Assembly (NCBI GenBank): GCA_964017185.1
Contig: OZ024882.1
Coordinates: 38,054,488-38,118,487, forward strand
Direction of reading: 5' to 3'
Source of the DNA: Rugalucina vietnamica
Lineage: Eukaryota; Mollusca; Bivalvia; Lucinida; Lucinidae
Length of the DNA: 64,000 bases
Numbering within the stretch: position 1 is the stretch's first letter; the number at the start of each line of letters is the position of its first letter. The notes under the pieces are model-generated. The model had not been told where the DNA came from. It ran no database searches and saw nothing but the letters and a program-made list of their open reading frames with translations. Both the position numbers and the translations under genes were made by a program. Positions 12,628-22,796 of the stretch are shown piece after piece.

Positions 12628-14692
12628 CACGGCTACCAAACAGTTAAATGCGTAACCGCCGGTTAAGAATAGACATCCGATTCACGTCCTTCCGGTTTTG
12701 CGTGTGAGGTGCAACAAAATGTAAACAAAACATACACTACTCGGATTGATCGATAATTATTTTGTAGTACAGAACGGTATCAAAAATCTAAGAATGCTAT
12801 TTTGTCACTTATTTATCATTGTTAGACAGCACCAAAACAGTTTGCAACATTACTTGATGTGTTGGGGGTTATTTGTTCCTAGACGGAATATTTCCATCGG
12901 TATTCCGTTAAACCTCTCCATACCGACGGAAATGAGATATATTCAGCCCTTTGTCGAAAATGAAAATTCATCAAAACTGCAAAAATATGTTATTCTAACT
13001 TATGTTCTTTTCTTGCATATATGACATAAATTATAAATATTCTAGATGTTTAAGTACGCAGAATCATAAAATAAATTTACTTTTCTATTGAAAATTTCAA
13101 AGATGTCTATAAATATATCAGGGGAGACTACTGTAGAATTAGCGACTCAAAGTCGAAAAGTGTTTGTTTTTCTACATTTATTTAAACGTTTTAGACAATT
13201 TTATGTGTTTACTGGAAGATCTTCGGCACTGGTACAAAAACGTAACAAAAATAATACGATTAATAGCAAAATAACATATGAAGCTGTAAGTCGCTTACGA
13301 AATCCGCAATCAGTTCGACATTGGTTTAAATGCAACCTATGCTAAGCTGTCAGGAAAGTGGAACGAGGTACCTAAGTGGAGCGCCAGCTGATCTAATTTG
13401 TTCCCTCCTTCGAAATATGTGTTTCAACACGGTCAAGAACGACAAAATACAACTAAAATTGGGTAATTTGCTGTTAAATATCATGTTTTTTGTGATTGTT
13501 CTGCGACAAATTTGTAGTTATATATTAAATAAATTACAACTGATGTCTGCCACAGTATTCTCTTTTCTTAGGGTTCAACATTTATTTTTCGAAGGGAAGA
13601 AAAAAAATGGTTAAGCATTTAATCATTAAAATAAGGATTTATTTCAAGATATGTTTGAAAACCTCTGCCTGTTTTATGATATTTAACATTCTCTGTACAG
13701 CGTTTTAGATGAAAGCAAACGAAAAAAAAGCAAGTTACAGTATTCACAATGTTTTAAAGTCTAAGTTTTATCATAAACAGGAATACCATACATGTGAATT
13801 ACAGTGTTTTGTATTGCATGTTTGTTGCAAAAATGTTTGTATTTTGATATATACCAAGTATTCTCACTGCAAACATCACAGATAAACCAATTTTGGATTT
13901 TTTTTTCATTTTCCTTGAGAGGGGTTGTCTGTATGTATTAACTGGGTTAATTATTTTTAACATTATCACTCACTAAAACCATGACCAAAAGGAAAACCAA
14001 GGTATATTTAAGGCTTTTGTGTATGCAGATTCTCGTTTGTTTGTTTTTTCTTGCACACCACTGTAAGTCAAAAACCCTTCAATAAAACTTGATTTGTAGA
14101 GGTAAAAACCATACAAAGATGACGAGACACTGTGATAATTTAATTGTTAAACGTAGAACTCGAGAGAGAAACTAAAATACAGGTGCTTTTAATGTCGATT
14201 ATTTTGCTATCATTCTAATGATTAAATGCGTGACCGAAATTTTGACACAGCTTTTAGCCACATATACATAAAATGCAGCGGTCAATGGCAAGGAAAGTGT
14301 TCACAGAACTTATACAATGTTAAAATCATCTGTTCGCTGCCTTGCCATCCGTTTATAATGACGCAATTAGCGGGGATCTAAAAATATCTCTATGACTGAC
14401 CCACATTTTCTTCATGTACAATGCAATCTCAACATGCATTTTGGAGAAGGGAATAAAAATCACGATTATAAGGAGACAAATCTGGAAATCCTTTGAGATA
14501 CGATAAGATCAATTTATAACTAATAAAATTGCATTGAGAAAATTTTAATAACTTTCTCCAGGTGAAAATAAATTACTTGGAAACGCGAGCTGCGAAAGTT
14601 TGTTTACTGCACCTCACACGCAAAACCGGAAGGACGTGAATCGGATTTCTTTTCTTAACCGCGGTTACGCATTTAATTGTTTGGTAGCCGTG
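12628..14692. mobile_element. Non-autonomous DNA transposon E1, TIR about 88 bp, 5-bp TSD
   Basis: The terminal inverted repeats start CACGGCTACCAAACA and continue about 88 bp (through TGCGTGTGAGGTGCA) with a few differences. The left flank is GTGAT (12623-12627) and the right flank ATGAT (14693-14697), a 5-bp duplication with one mismatch. Length is 2065 bp. The interior (small ORFs at 12746, 13088 and 13330) shows no recognisable transposase. Its CAC terminus and 5-bp target duplication are shared with E2 and E3. Confidence 0.75.
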
Positions 14693-14744
14693 ATGATATA
14701 GTTTGCTATAATTTTTGATATAAAAAGCGTGAACATAGTTATCA

Positions 14745-15235
14745 ATTATACAAGGGGAACTAACTGCGTAATAACTGATTAACATATTTAAAAGGAATAT
14801 CTTCCCTTTACATGTATCGCTTTATTAAATATATTGGCCGGAACACGGCGAAATCCAGCACAAGTGCATGTCAAAATACTGAAAACGGCTAAGTGACAGG
14901 TTTGTGAAAATCTGGCCTTGTTTTAGAAGGAGACACAGGTGGGTGCATGGTCAACCGGTATCCATTTCCCACTCTATGAGTTGATACTTAACATTTGTTA
15001 TGCAGCGGCCCAGCAATGTGCAAGTATTACCGGCCAGCTCGTTTCGGACCAGGCAACGTTTCATTCTGTGTTTTTCATGGGAATATCAGCTTGATCGGTA
15101 TAAAATGTAAGTGCATATTTATCATCAAAATTTGATGGCATACCCATATACAGAGATAAAAAGATTTTGGTAGGCTGCAGACATCCCCCCCCCCCCCCCA
15201 ATGGACTCTAATATTATGGGCATGCCATTATAATG
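14745..15235 (+). repeat. Local segmental duplication, copy A
   Basis: Blocks such as ACAAGGGGAACTAACTG, TTGGCCGGAACACGGCG, AGGTGGGTGCATGGTCAAC, GTAAGTGCATATTTA and AATGGACTCTAATATTATGG recur in the same order at 15415-16575. Copy A carries a poly-C run at about 15186-15199 and the uninterrupted site GTGCAAGTATT at about 15018. No coding potential recognised. Confidence 0.8.
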
Positions 15236-15254
15236 TATACTTAAGCATATTAGC

Positions 15255-15395
15255 TAATATTTAGCATAAAGATAAAGAAGATATCTTTATTGCTAAATAA
15301 GATATCTTATATCCTAACTTAGATATCTTTCTTACTATTCAAGGTATCTAATAAGCTTAATAAATAGTAAAACGGCTTGCCATACTAGTCGAATA
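15255..15395. repeat. Short member of the GATATC-palindrome element
   Basis: Several AAGATATCTT palindromes are followed by AATAAATAGTAAAACGGCTT. Its reverse complement matches the left end of the large array at 48923-49040 closely, including spacers. Confidence 0.75.
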
Positions 15396-15414
15396 TTAGA
15401 TTTAAGCGTAAAAT

Positions 15415-16575
15415 AGGTGATTAATTTCTACAAGGGGAACTAACTGAGTAATAAATTATTTACATATCTAAAATGAATATCTTCCCTTTACATGTATCTC
15501 ATTTTATTTTATATTGGCCGGAACACGGCGAAATCCAGCACAAGTGCATGTAGAATTCTGAAACGGTTAAGTGACAGGTTTGTGCAAATCTGGCCTTGTT
15601 TTAGAAGGAGATACAGGTGGGTGCATGGTCAACTGGTATTCATTTCCCACTCTAGGAGTTGATACCTGAGTTGATCCCCTGAGGTGATGATCAGAAATTG
15701 ATCGACTCAGTATCAGAAGATAGATACTTATTATTTGTTATGCAACGGCCCAGCAATGATTTAGCACGTGATACTTGTGCAAGTATAGTCTGACTGGTCA
15801 GCCGTCAAAAAGAAGCATCATACCCAGTGGTTCATTTTGCTGTCTGACTCCAGCACATTGTCAAAAAGCCAAGCTGTCAGCCACTTTAGGGTGAAAGTCA
15901 TTATTTACAGAATAACAAGTTTTTATACAAACAATTGGTGTAAAACATTGTAAAACAAAAAAATAAACAAACCTCCATTTGAAAATTCATAAAACATATC
16001 CAAATTGTGTTTATTTTGATGATTTTTTAAAAGAATCCATTCAACATTGCTGACAAAAAAGTCATCTGAGAGGGGAGACAATTCTAACTGCGAGCTTCTG
16101 ATTGGCTCTTAGAGAGTGCATGACCTCAGCACCCAGCCATCAACCAATCAGATTAGGAATTTCCATAAAACCAATGTCTAAAAACAGCTTGCAGAGATAT
16201 TAATAGAACTTGGGAAATTTTGATAGTGTTGGAGTCAGACGTGAAAATGATAAATCAGTTATCAAAAATTCATTTTGACGGCTGACCCGCCAGACTAGTG
16301 CAAGTATTACCGTTCAGCTCGTTTAAATGAAATTCACGGGCCAGGCAACAGTTTCATTCTTTGTTTTTCATGGGGATATGAGTTTGATCCTGATCGTTGT
16401 AAAATGTAAGTGCATATTTAACATTGAAATTTGATGGCATACACATATACAGAGATAAAATTGAAGATTTTGGTAGGCTGCAGCGAGGGCTGCAGAACAG
16501 ACGTTCAGTTCGCGACATTTCCCCAATGGACTCTAATATTATGGGCATGCCATTATAATGTTTACTTATATAGAC
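15415..16575 (+). repeat. Local segmental duplication, copy B
   Basis: Second copy of the 14745-15235 segment, same orientation, expanded by the 512-bp MITE at 15786-16297 and by small local additions. Ends in AATGGACTCTAATATTATGG..CATTATAATG. Confidence 0.8.
15786..16297. mobile_element. 512-bp MITE with about 25-bp TIRs and 9-bp TSD
   Basis: The ends are TAGTCTGACTGGTCAGCCGT and the inverse of TAGTCTGGCGGGTCAGCCGT. The flanks are a perfect 9-bp duplication GTGCAAGTA (15777-15785 and 16298-16306). Copy A of the surrounding duplication has the same site once, without the insert, which is a natural empty site. A 9-bp TSD would suit Mutator-like elements. No transposase is present. Confidence 0.85.
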
Positions 16576-16579
16576 TATA

Positions 16580-16702
16580 ATATTATATGAACCGCCTCGT
16601 GCTAGAACCAACAACGTGGCCTCCGAACAGGTCTGACATAAACCGAGCTGTACAAGCACAGAAGCTGGCTAGAGGCTGGAAATTTTGGATTGAGACAGAA
16701 GC
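16580..16702 (+). repeat. Dispersed repeat R3, left part (translates to RAVQAQK..RGWKFW)
   Basis: Reading + gives RSDINRAVQAQK and ARGWKFWIETEAES. I recognise this as a widespread translated repeat of marine invertebrates rather than a host gene. It continues at 18940 after the E2 insertion. Confidence 0.6.
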
Positions 16703-17671
16703 GGAATCACACCGTACATATCGCTCGTCAAATTCTAACTGGTACGTCAAATTCCAGATGTTTATGTCAGCGCGTGCGTTTTCGCGGGTAAGTTATTTTG
16801 CTGTATTTTTTCACAGAATACCTAAACTTTTCATTGTATGTTCTTATTGAGGCTTATATTTTTCAAATCTCCATCTGGAGGATCATTGATAATCAACTTT
16901 AACAGTATATTTATCATTTTAGTTCGTCGCTTGGGCGACAAAAACAATACGTCAAAGTACAGTCGGGCGAATGTCATATGATAAGTGAAATTACAGACGG
17001 CCGATACGGAACGACCCAGACGTTAGATCAACATTTTATGATACGGGTCTGTTACAGACGTATTAAAACACTTCTTTGTTGTGCAATATACAGTATATTG
17101 TCTTATTTGCATCGCTACTAACATAAATTGCATAAAGGAAACATTATTTGAAAAGGAAATCAAGTGAAACGACTGTCCTTAAACGACTTTTGACGTCGAT
17201 AAACAAAAAGCTGATATTGAACATTTGACTATATAGAAATTGGGGGGAAAAAAGAAAGCAGATAGTGTGAACATTTAATAATATTCCACAGAACTTAGCT
17301 GATACATGTATGGCTACTGCAAAGCAATTTTAAATATCTAAATAGACCAGTCGCAACTATACGTACATGTATTTATAAGCGCTATGAGACGGGGAATTAT
17401 TTACGAATAGCGCATTGTTTCTAGCTTTAATTATATGCATACCCCTAATTTTGATTATAAATTCTGTATGGCATGGGCCGGAACTGAACTTTGAGGTATG
17501 TGCCTGAGCATACCCGGGTTCAAACTGATTGTTGGTTTCCTTATACCCCAATGTCCAGTGGCGTTGTTAGGCATCAGGTGTCTTCACGCATTCGCTCGGC
17601 CAGTTTAGTCTTCGCCCTAGAAACACCATGGCATAACCCATAATTTTTTATACCAACGGAATGAATACATG

Positions 17672-17905
17672 TTTATTTGTTTGATTGAATTGATGCTTTA
17701 CGTCCCAGTCAACATATAAGGTCATGTCGGGACGTTGCCTCCATTTTATGGGACTTTTAATTAAAATGAGGATGTCATGACATCCTACATGTAAGTGCTT
17801 GAAATATAATCATTCAACTAAGCCAAAAAGGCTTATACGAATGAGCAGGCTCAGACCAAAGCGGTTAACCGAACTGAGGCAATCAGGTTTCAAACCCCGA
17901 CCACT
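17672..17905 (-). mobile_element. SINE-like repeat S-B, copy 1
   Basis: Read on the minus strand it starts with a tRNA-type B-box-like GGTCGGGGTTTGAAA. It then has GGTTAACCGC, GTCTGAGCCTGC, ATTTCAAGCACTT and ends in GACGTAAAGCATCAATTCAA plus an A-rich tail. Copies lie at 19235-19375 and 53760-54010. Confidence 0.6.
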
Positions 17906-18225
17906 ATATCAATCTTATAAAAACAATGTTGTAGAATCAATGTTGATTCAGTGAATCGAATTGATTCAACAATGTTTAAAGGTTGACCGAATCAACGTTA
18001 ATAAAACATTATTTCAACCATGTGTTTCCTAATGTTGTATCAACGGTTTCAACATTTTGTGCAAATATTGATGTAGTGAATCAAATTGATTCAACGTTGT
18101 TTCCACGTCGTGTGTCTGTAAGGTGGCCATTTTCTCTTTACCAATCTATAAACTGTCTGACATCCATAACATTGCCAATTTAAGAAATACATTTCATTAT
18201 TTGAGCGTGAACTTAGGTATGAGCA

Positions 18226-18227
<2 letters not shown>

Positions 18228-18275
<48 letters not shown>
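18228..18275. repeat. (TG)n microsatellite
   Basis: An uninterrupted TG run of about 48 bp, followed at 18276-18315 by what looks like a SINE S-A tail (TTCTTATAAGGGACGCAAAA). Confidence 0.9.
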
Positions 18276-18276
<1 letters not shown>

Positions 18277-18939
18277 AAGTTGAATGAAATATTCTTATAA
18301 GGGACGCAAAACTGAATTTAAAAAGTATGCTCCCAAGTTGACCGCTTAAGGAGGCTAAAAACAATGCCAGGGTGTCATAGGTATTTGAAATAATCGCACT
18401 CAACACGTCTGATGCGACACGTATCCAAAATCGTGTCTACGTCTGTTATTTGACGTACCAACAGGTATCGTCCGTCTGGTTTTTCACGTATAAAACGACT
18501 GTCATGATTCGTATCATGTAAAATCACACATGGTTCAAAAGAATGAGCTGCGCTTTCAATAGTAGTAATTAATTTGGATAAAAACTTAAATCAGGCTTTT
18601 AAATAGATACTAAGCTATGTATATTTGAGCATGCGACTTTTAAATATTTCTAGTTAATGAGATATTTGGCAAAAAGTATGGATGTTTTCTGAAAACGTGC
18701 CATTTTAAGACTTTCGTGCAATGTTTTCGCCAATCCACAGATTAGCTGACCATGACACCTGTATGCACAGATGCGTGGATGTCCACAAAAGACTGCCGAT
18801 TATTATTTTCTCCTGAAACCGTTAGCTAAAGTATTATAAAACAAGAAAAAAAAGATTACCCGCCAAAACGCACGCGCTGACATAAACATCTGGAACTTGA
18901 CGTACCATTTGGAATTTGACGAGCCGTATGTACGGTGTG

Positions 18940-19035
18940 GGAATTGTACTATCCATGTAACGAAAACGAAGGCGCCGATCAGTTACTGCGAAGATGATCT
19001 GCGCCCTTGTTTTCGCCTATGCAGATTGTTGGATC
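18940..19035 (+). repeat. Dispersed repeat R3, right part
   Basis: It translates to ELYYPCNENEGADQL and continues the R3 reading interrupted at 16702. This confirms E2 as an insertion. Confidence 0.6.
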
Positions 19036-19234
19036 TTTATTAGCACACCTGAGCCGAGGACCCAGAAGGCGATCTTATAGGATGGGAATTGGTGTCATTT
19101 GTAGAACATGACTAGCACTAACTCCTACATTGTACTAGTACGATATCATCCTCAACAAACTTCTTGCTAAACTTATTTTTTACTTTTTTCAGAGTCTGAC
19201 AAGGAAAAGTGGTTTAGTCAAATCACCCATGCAC

Positions 19235-19371
19235 ATAAGCCTCATTGGCGTTATTTGGTGGTTATATTTATGAAGCACATTTTAAGAGTCATGACATCAT
19301 GATGTTGGGTAAAAGTCTCGACATGACCATTGTTGTTGACTGGGACGTAAAGCATCAATTCAAACAAGCAA

Positions 19372-19375
<4 letters not shown>
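19235..19375 (+). mobile_element. SINE-like repeat S-B, copy 2
   Basis: Shares GTTATATTTATGAAGCAC, GACATCATGATGTTGG, GACATGACC and the 3' block GACGTAAAGCATCAATTCAA with the copies at 17672-17905 and 53760-54010. Confidence 0.55.

Positions 19376-19377
<2 letters not shown>

Positions 19378-19413
<36 letters not shown>
19378..19413. repeat. (AT)n microsatellite
   Basis: About 36 bp of alternating A and T, directly after the S-B tail. Confidence 0.9.
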
Positions 19414-19419
<6 letters not shown>

Positions 19420-19560
19420 GCTGCATCATGAGAAAATCGGCGTTTTGCATACCTTTAAACAAAGACACAGATCAACTGTACTATAACTGCAAGGAGCTAA
19501 GCCCCTTTGTCTTGGACCAATAGATAGTACAATGTCTCAAATCTTTCTAATTCCGAATTT
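19414..19560 (+). repeat. Dispersed repeat R3-related fragment (MRKSAFCIPLNKDTDQL)
   Basis: The reading MRKSAFC..NKDTDQLY.NCKE resembles the other common translation of the same widespread marine repeat. It is treated as repeat, not as a gene. Confidence 0.45.
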
Positions 19561-20515
19561 TCAAGCATCTAACTGTTGACTGCGGCTGCACAGACTGGTT
19601 TGTGTCGGACCCGTTTTGAAATCATGCAGACCAGTTTTTTCGCATCACGGCTCAAATAACATGGTACCAAAATCAGATTTGAAATTTGAATTGACTATAT
19701 GCCATATCGCCTCCGAATGAAATGAATAAAAAAAATATTATATTAGATCATGCAAGACAAACCATAGGAACAAGTAAACATATAACATTATTTATTGGCA
19801 CAAATAAGGGGTGAGAGTAGCACTATCATTTTATGTGTACCATATGGTTGACCTCATGCTGTTCAAGGTAGGACCACCATAATTAGGATATTGTCAGAAA
19901 AGAAGTACATGCTGTGTTTTGATAGCCACTTAATTATCTTTTATGAACTGGAGGGATTTTGGTTCTGAAGCAATAATCTGGTATTGTGTGTAAGAGTGAA
20001 TTGTTTTATTTACACATCAAATTTTCAAACACGAAATTCACTGTGAAAAATTAAATCCTGCTCACCCTCACTTCACATATCTACTGATACTGTTCTATCT
20101 CTATATCTGTATATACTATCTCTTTATACTGACATACGCACTCTCGGACATTTTGGCAGTCTCTATGTTCACAGATCTATAATATGAAATGAGGCACGAC
20201 CTTTGTCGTGACGCACTACTCCAATTGCACAGTTATGTATATGGCAGCTTCCTCACCCTGGGGTCCGGCCAGGGGTTTTGGAGATCTGGGGAAAAGGACC
20301 ATTTGTCTTCAGGGATCCGGGTGAATTCCAGTTCTGGTTGATGAAAGAATTTTTTTTCTATCAATTTGAATGTATAGAAGAACAGAATAGAATATTTTTA
20401 CCATGTTCTACCGTAAGAGCCACGCAGGAGCATCGCTATTAAGTTTTCTCTCCAGATGATGTTCCATAAGAAGAGTCTCTGATTTCCTGCTTTAAATCCA
20501 TAATTTCTGTGAGAT
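19561..20515. other. Unassigned
   Basis: AT-rich; no ORF or clear repeat that I can support. Confidence 0.4.
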
Positions 20516-20752
20516 TTATACATTCAGCTTGCTCATTTGCTCCCACTTTTTGTCCGTGATGCATAGCCAATCAAAAAACGGCTCTCCATGCTCACATCGC
20601 AAAGCGCGAGCGGGGACACCAAGGTCGAGTTCGGATGTACTGACGCCATGTGCCAACCATGTGTAATCCTGTTTTACTCTGTCGGAAATTGTTTTGATCA
20701 AATAAGAGCCATCAAGGTCTGCTAGGGAATGAAGTGGAGTGAGGTTTTGCAA
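20516..20752 (-). CDS. Candidate terminal exon, unknown protein
   Basis: 78 codons are open from an ACTACCCTAG acceptor (exon starting with TTG at 20752) to a TAA at 20516-20518. Composition is more coding-like and GC-richer than its surroundings; the reading includes LHSLADLDGSYLIKTISD, DYTWLAHGVSTSELD and CEHGEPFFDWLC. I do not recognise the family. No upstream exon on the minus strand was linked, so it may be the 3' exon of a gene further right, a gene fragment or a transposon remnant. Confidence 0.4.
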   Translation of the reverse strand: MQNLTPLHSLADLDGSYLIKTISDRVKQDYTWLAHGVSTSELDLGVPARALRCEHGEPFFDWLCITDKKWEQMSKLNV

Positions 20753-20859
20753 CTAGGGTAGTGTAAGACGACCAGTGATCGATGAGAGACCAGTGATCAA
20801 TCAACTAGGGGTTCTCAAAGGATACCTGAAGTAAATCGCTAAGCTCAATTTAAAAAGGT

Positions 20860-21035
20860 ACAAGTAGGCAAAGATCAGGAAAAGGCGCAATCAGAAAAAG
20901 ATTCCCACTCCAAAAACAGAGGTGGGAAAAAAGAAACTAACAATCAGGTACTTATACCAAGAAAACATGTTGTAAGCCAAATGAGCAGCTATTTTCCCTA
21001 TAGGTGGCCGCTCAGTTACCGTAACTAAAATATGA
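20860..21035 (+). repeat. Dispersed repeat R1, copy 2
   Basis: Same block as 5145-5345: GTACAAGTAGGCAAAGATCA ... GAGCAGCTATTTTCCC ... GTGGCCGCTCAGTTACC. Confidence 0.7.
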
Positions 21036-21654
21036 AAAAATACATAAGGTGCATTATAATTCCTTACAAACATTTAATTGATTTGGAAAGCTTTTCTTAG
21101 TAATCTATCTTGCATTTTCTGGCACTTTAAGGAAGAGGGGGTCTTAGTTGTACTGCTTAACAGCGATGATTGTTCAATAAATTCTTCAAGATGAAATGAT
21201 CTGCATTCGTTTCGGATCGCTAATTTTTTTAACTTTACTGCATACTTTTCCAAACTGTATTTAGGATAACACTGCAATTAATGGACAATTTCTGTGATTT
21301 TTGAGCTATTGTTTCAACAGTTTTTTATTGTTTCTATGGGGGTTATGCTTTTTAGCCTCATCATGTCGCTGCTTTATTTTTTGTTAAACTCACTGAAAAT
21401 TTACAAATTGTGTTCCATGGCTAGAGGTCAACAATAATTGTTGAATGTTCCTTCTAAAAATGTACATACCTTCCAAGTTAGCCGAGGTTTTTGAGAGAAA
21501 AAGGTGATCGATCACTGGTCCAGCTGACCCTGATTCACGCTGTATGATGGTGGATGTGTGAAAATGATGTCACTCAGAGTTTGGCGTGATGACGTCATAA
21601 ATTGACATATTGAAAAACATGGTGAAAGTTTAAGCTTCGAAATGATATGTGAGG
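21036..21654. other. Unassigned
   Basis: No supported gene; several GATCACTGGTC words (about 20770, 21510, 21880) hint at a minor repeat. Confidence 0.35.
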
Positions 21655-21850
21655 GGGTCCCCTGTGGCCTAGTGGTTAAGAGCACTGATATTTCATTACC
21701 GCACTTAACTATTCCATCATCTCCATGCCGTGTCTGGTTTGGGTTCGAGCTCCGCTCTGGCCACATGTGAGACAAGCCAAGTTCTGCTTGTGGGTGTCAG
21801 GAAAAAAGAAATATGTACACATCCATTTCTCAAGGCAGGTCTGATTCGGA
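21655..21850 (+). mobile_element. tRNA-derived SINE S-A, copy 1
   Basis: A box TGGCCTAGTGG at 21665-21675 and B box GGTTCGAGCTCC at 21742-21753 give a pol III promoter at normal tRNA spacing. The body CCACATGTGAGACAAGCCAA is shared with 52139 onwards. It ends in an A-rich tail. Confidence 0.8.
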
Positions 21851-21984
21851 AATTTATCAAGCATGACTATTTTTGATTGATCACTGGTCCTTTTATGCTA
21901 TTATTAGAACTTGCCTGTCTGAATTTAATTAAATCATAAATGTTCAAGAACACCATGTACATGTATAGTGAAACTTGTTCTCTT

Positions 21985-22205
21985 TTTCTAAACCTACTTT
22001 TTACACCCTTTCAAGATTATTTCAGCTCGTATGAGATGGGCATATCAGTAGGCGGGGCGAAAACTGAAGTGCACTCAGACAAAATACTTTGTACACCCAG
22101 AAGCACACTACCCAAGGCACAGGGGGCTTGAACCCACATACACTGGACACAGTGGTGAGACAAAGGAATGATTAAGAGCAGTAAATGAAAAAAAATTGAC
22201 AAGAT
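21985..22205 (-). mobile_element. tRNA-derived SINE S-A relative, copy 2
   Basis: On the minus strand the B box GGGTTCAAGCCCC lies at 22123-22135. The 3' block CTGAAATAATCTTGAAAGGG matches the 3' end of the copy at 52130-52262. Confidence 0.7.
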
Positions 22206-22359
22206 TAATAGGAACCACTTTCCCGGGACCACTTTTCATATGAAATTGTTCTGCCCATGACTAAGCTCAAATACTCTATTGTCTGACACTATGGTCACTT
22301 TCATTTGAATAAGTTTTACTGTTTCTGTGAACTGCATACATGTACTGTTTTATTTTCAG

Positions 22360-22421
22360 GTGAAATACCAGCAGTGTGGTCAAGAATCCATGGTCATTGA
22401 GGTGTTCTTAATGAGCCTTGG
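22360..22421 (+). CDS. Candidate exon, unknown protein
   Basis: 62 nt between a TTATTTTCAG acceptor and a GG/GTAAGA donor, open in one frame (VKYQQCGQESMVIEVFLMSL). It ends with two bases of a codon, while the next good exon (22797) needs one. So either an exon between them is missed or this segment is not part of that gene. Family not recognised. Confidence 0.3.
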
Positions 22422-22465
22422 GTAAGACAAATCAAATTTCTGTCTTTCTTGCAAAGTCTTATTCA

Positions 22466-22720
22466 GGGTGTCCATGGTCGGAAAAAGTCAGAGAAAAATC
22501 ACTTTTTTCAAAGCCAGGGAATTGTCAGTGATTTTTGACATCAGTCAGGGAATTTTTCATTTTAAGCCAAAATCAGGAAATTTTGAAAAACAGGTTTATA
22601 AATTGCCAAACTACAATGAACACAAACATTTTTTCACCTATTGCTTGTCCTTATGAACTCAAATCTGAAGTAAATAAGATAAGCAAACTTGATGTACAGA
22701 TTCAATCTAAAGGGGGTCTT
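22466..22720 (+). repeat. Dispersed repeat R4 (GTGTCCATGGTCGGAAAAAG)
   Basis: Begins CAGGGTGTCCATGGTCGG and contains internal TCAGGGAATT repeats. From memory this is a common dispersed repeat type in marine invertebrates. The two overlapping short ORFs are not believed. Confidence 0.45.
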
Positions 22721-22796
22721 GAATAAAATTTTGACTTGACTTGACTATGATGGATTCAATATGTAGCTCATAATAAGTTGATATGATTATTTTCAG

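Larger units (their letters stand above)
16708..18939. mobile_element. Non-autonomous DNA transposon E2, long TIRs, 5-bp TSD
   Basis: The termini are perfect inverted copies of CACACCGTACAT. Inverted similarity extends about 110 bp (GACGTACC, GATGTTTATGTCAGCGCG) and more loosely for several hundred bp. The flanks are GGAAT (16703-16707 and 18940-18944). It splits repeat R3, whose reading resumes directly beyond the right end. Inside lie a SINE-like repeat and a TG microsatellite. No transposase is seen. Confidence 0.8.

Noticed and set aside
12746-13614. Three plus-strand ORFs inside E1 as a transposase
   Set aside because: No transposase motif, AT-driven composition and no joinable exon structure.
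16354-16850. ORFs at 16354 (-) and 16587 (+) as host genes
   Set aside because: The first crosses the MITE duplication border; the second is the translated R3 repeat running into the E2 TIR.
22017-22232. ORFs over the SINE at 21985-22205
   Set aside because: They fall on the tRNA-derived repeat, whose B box and tail explain the sequence.
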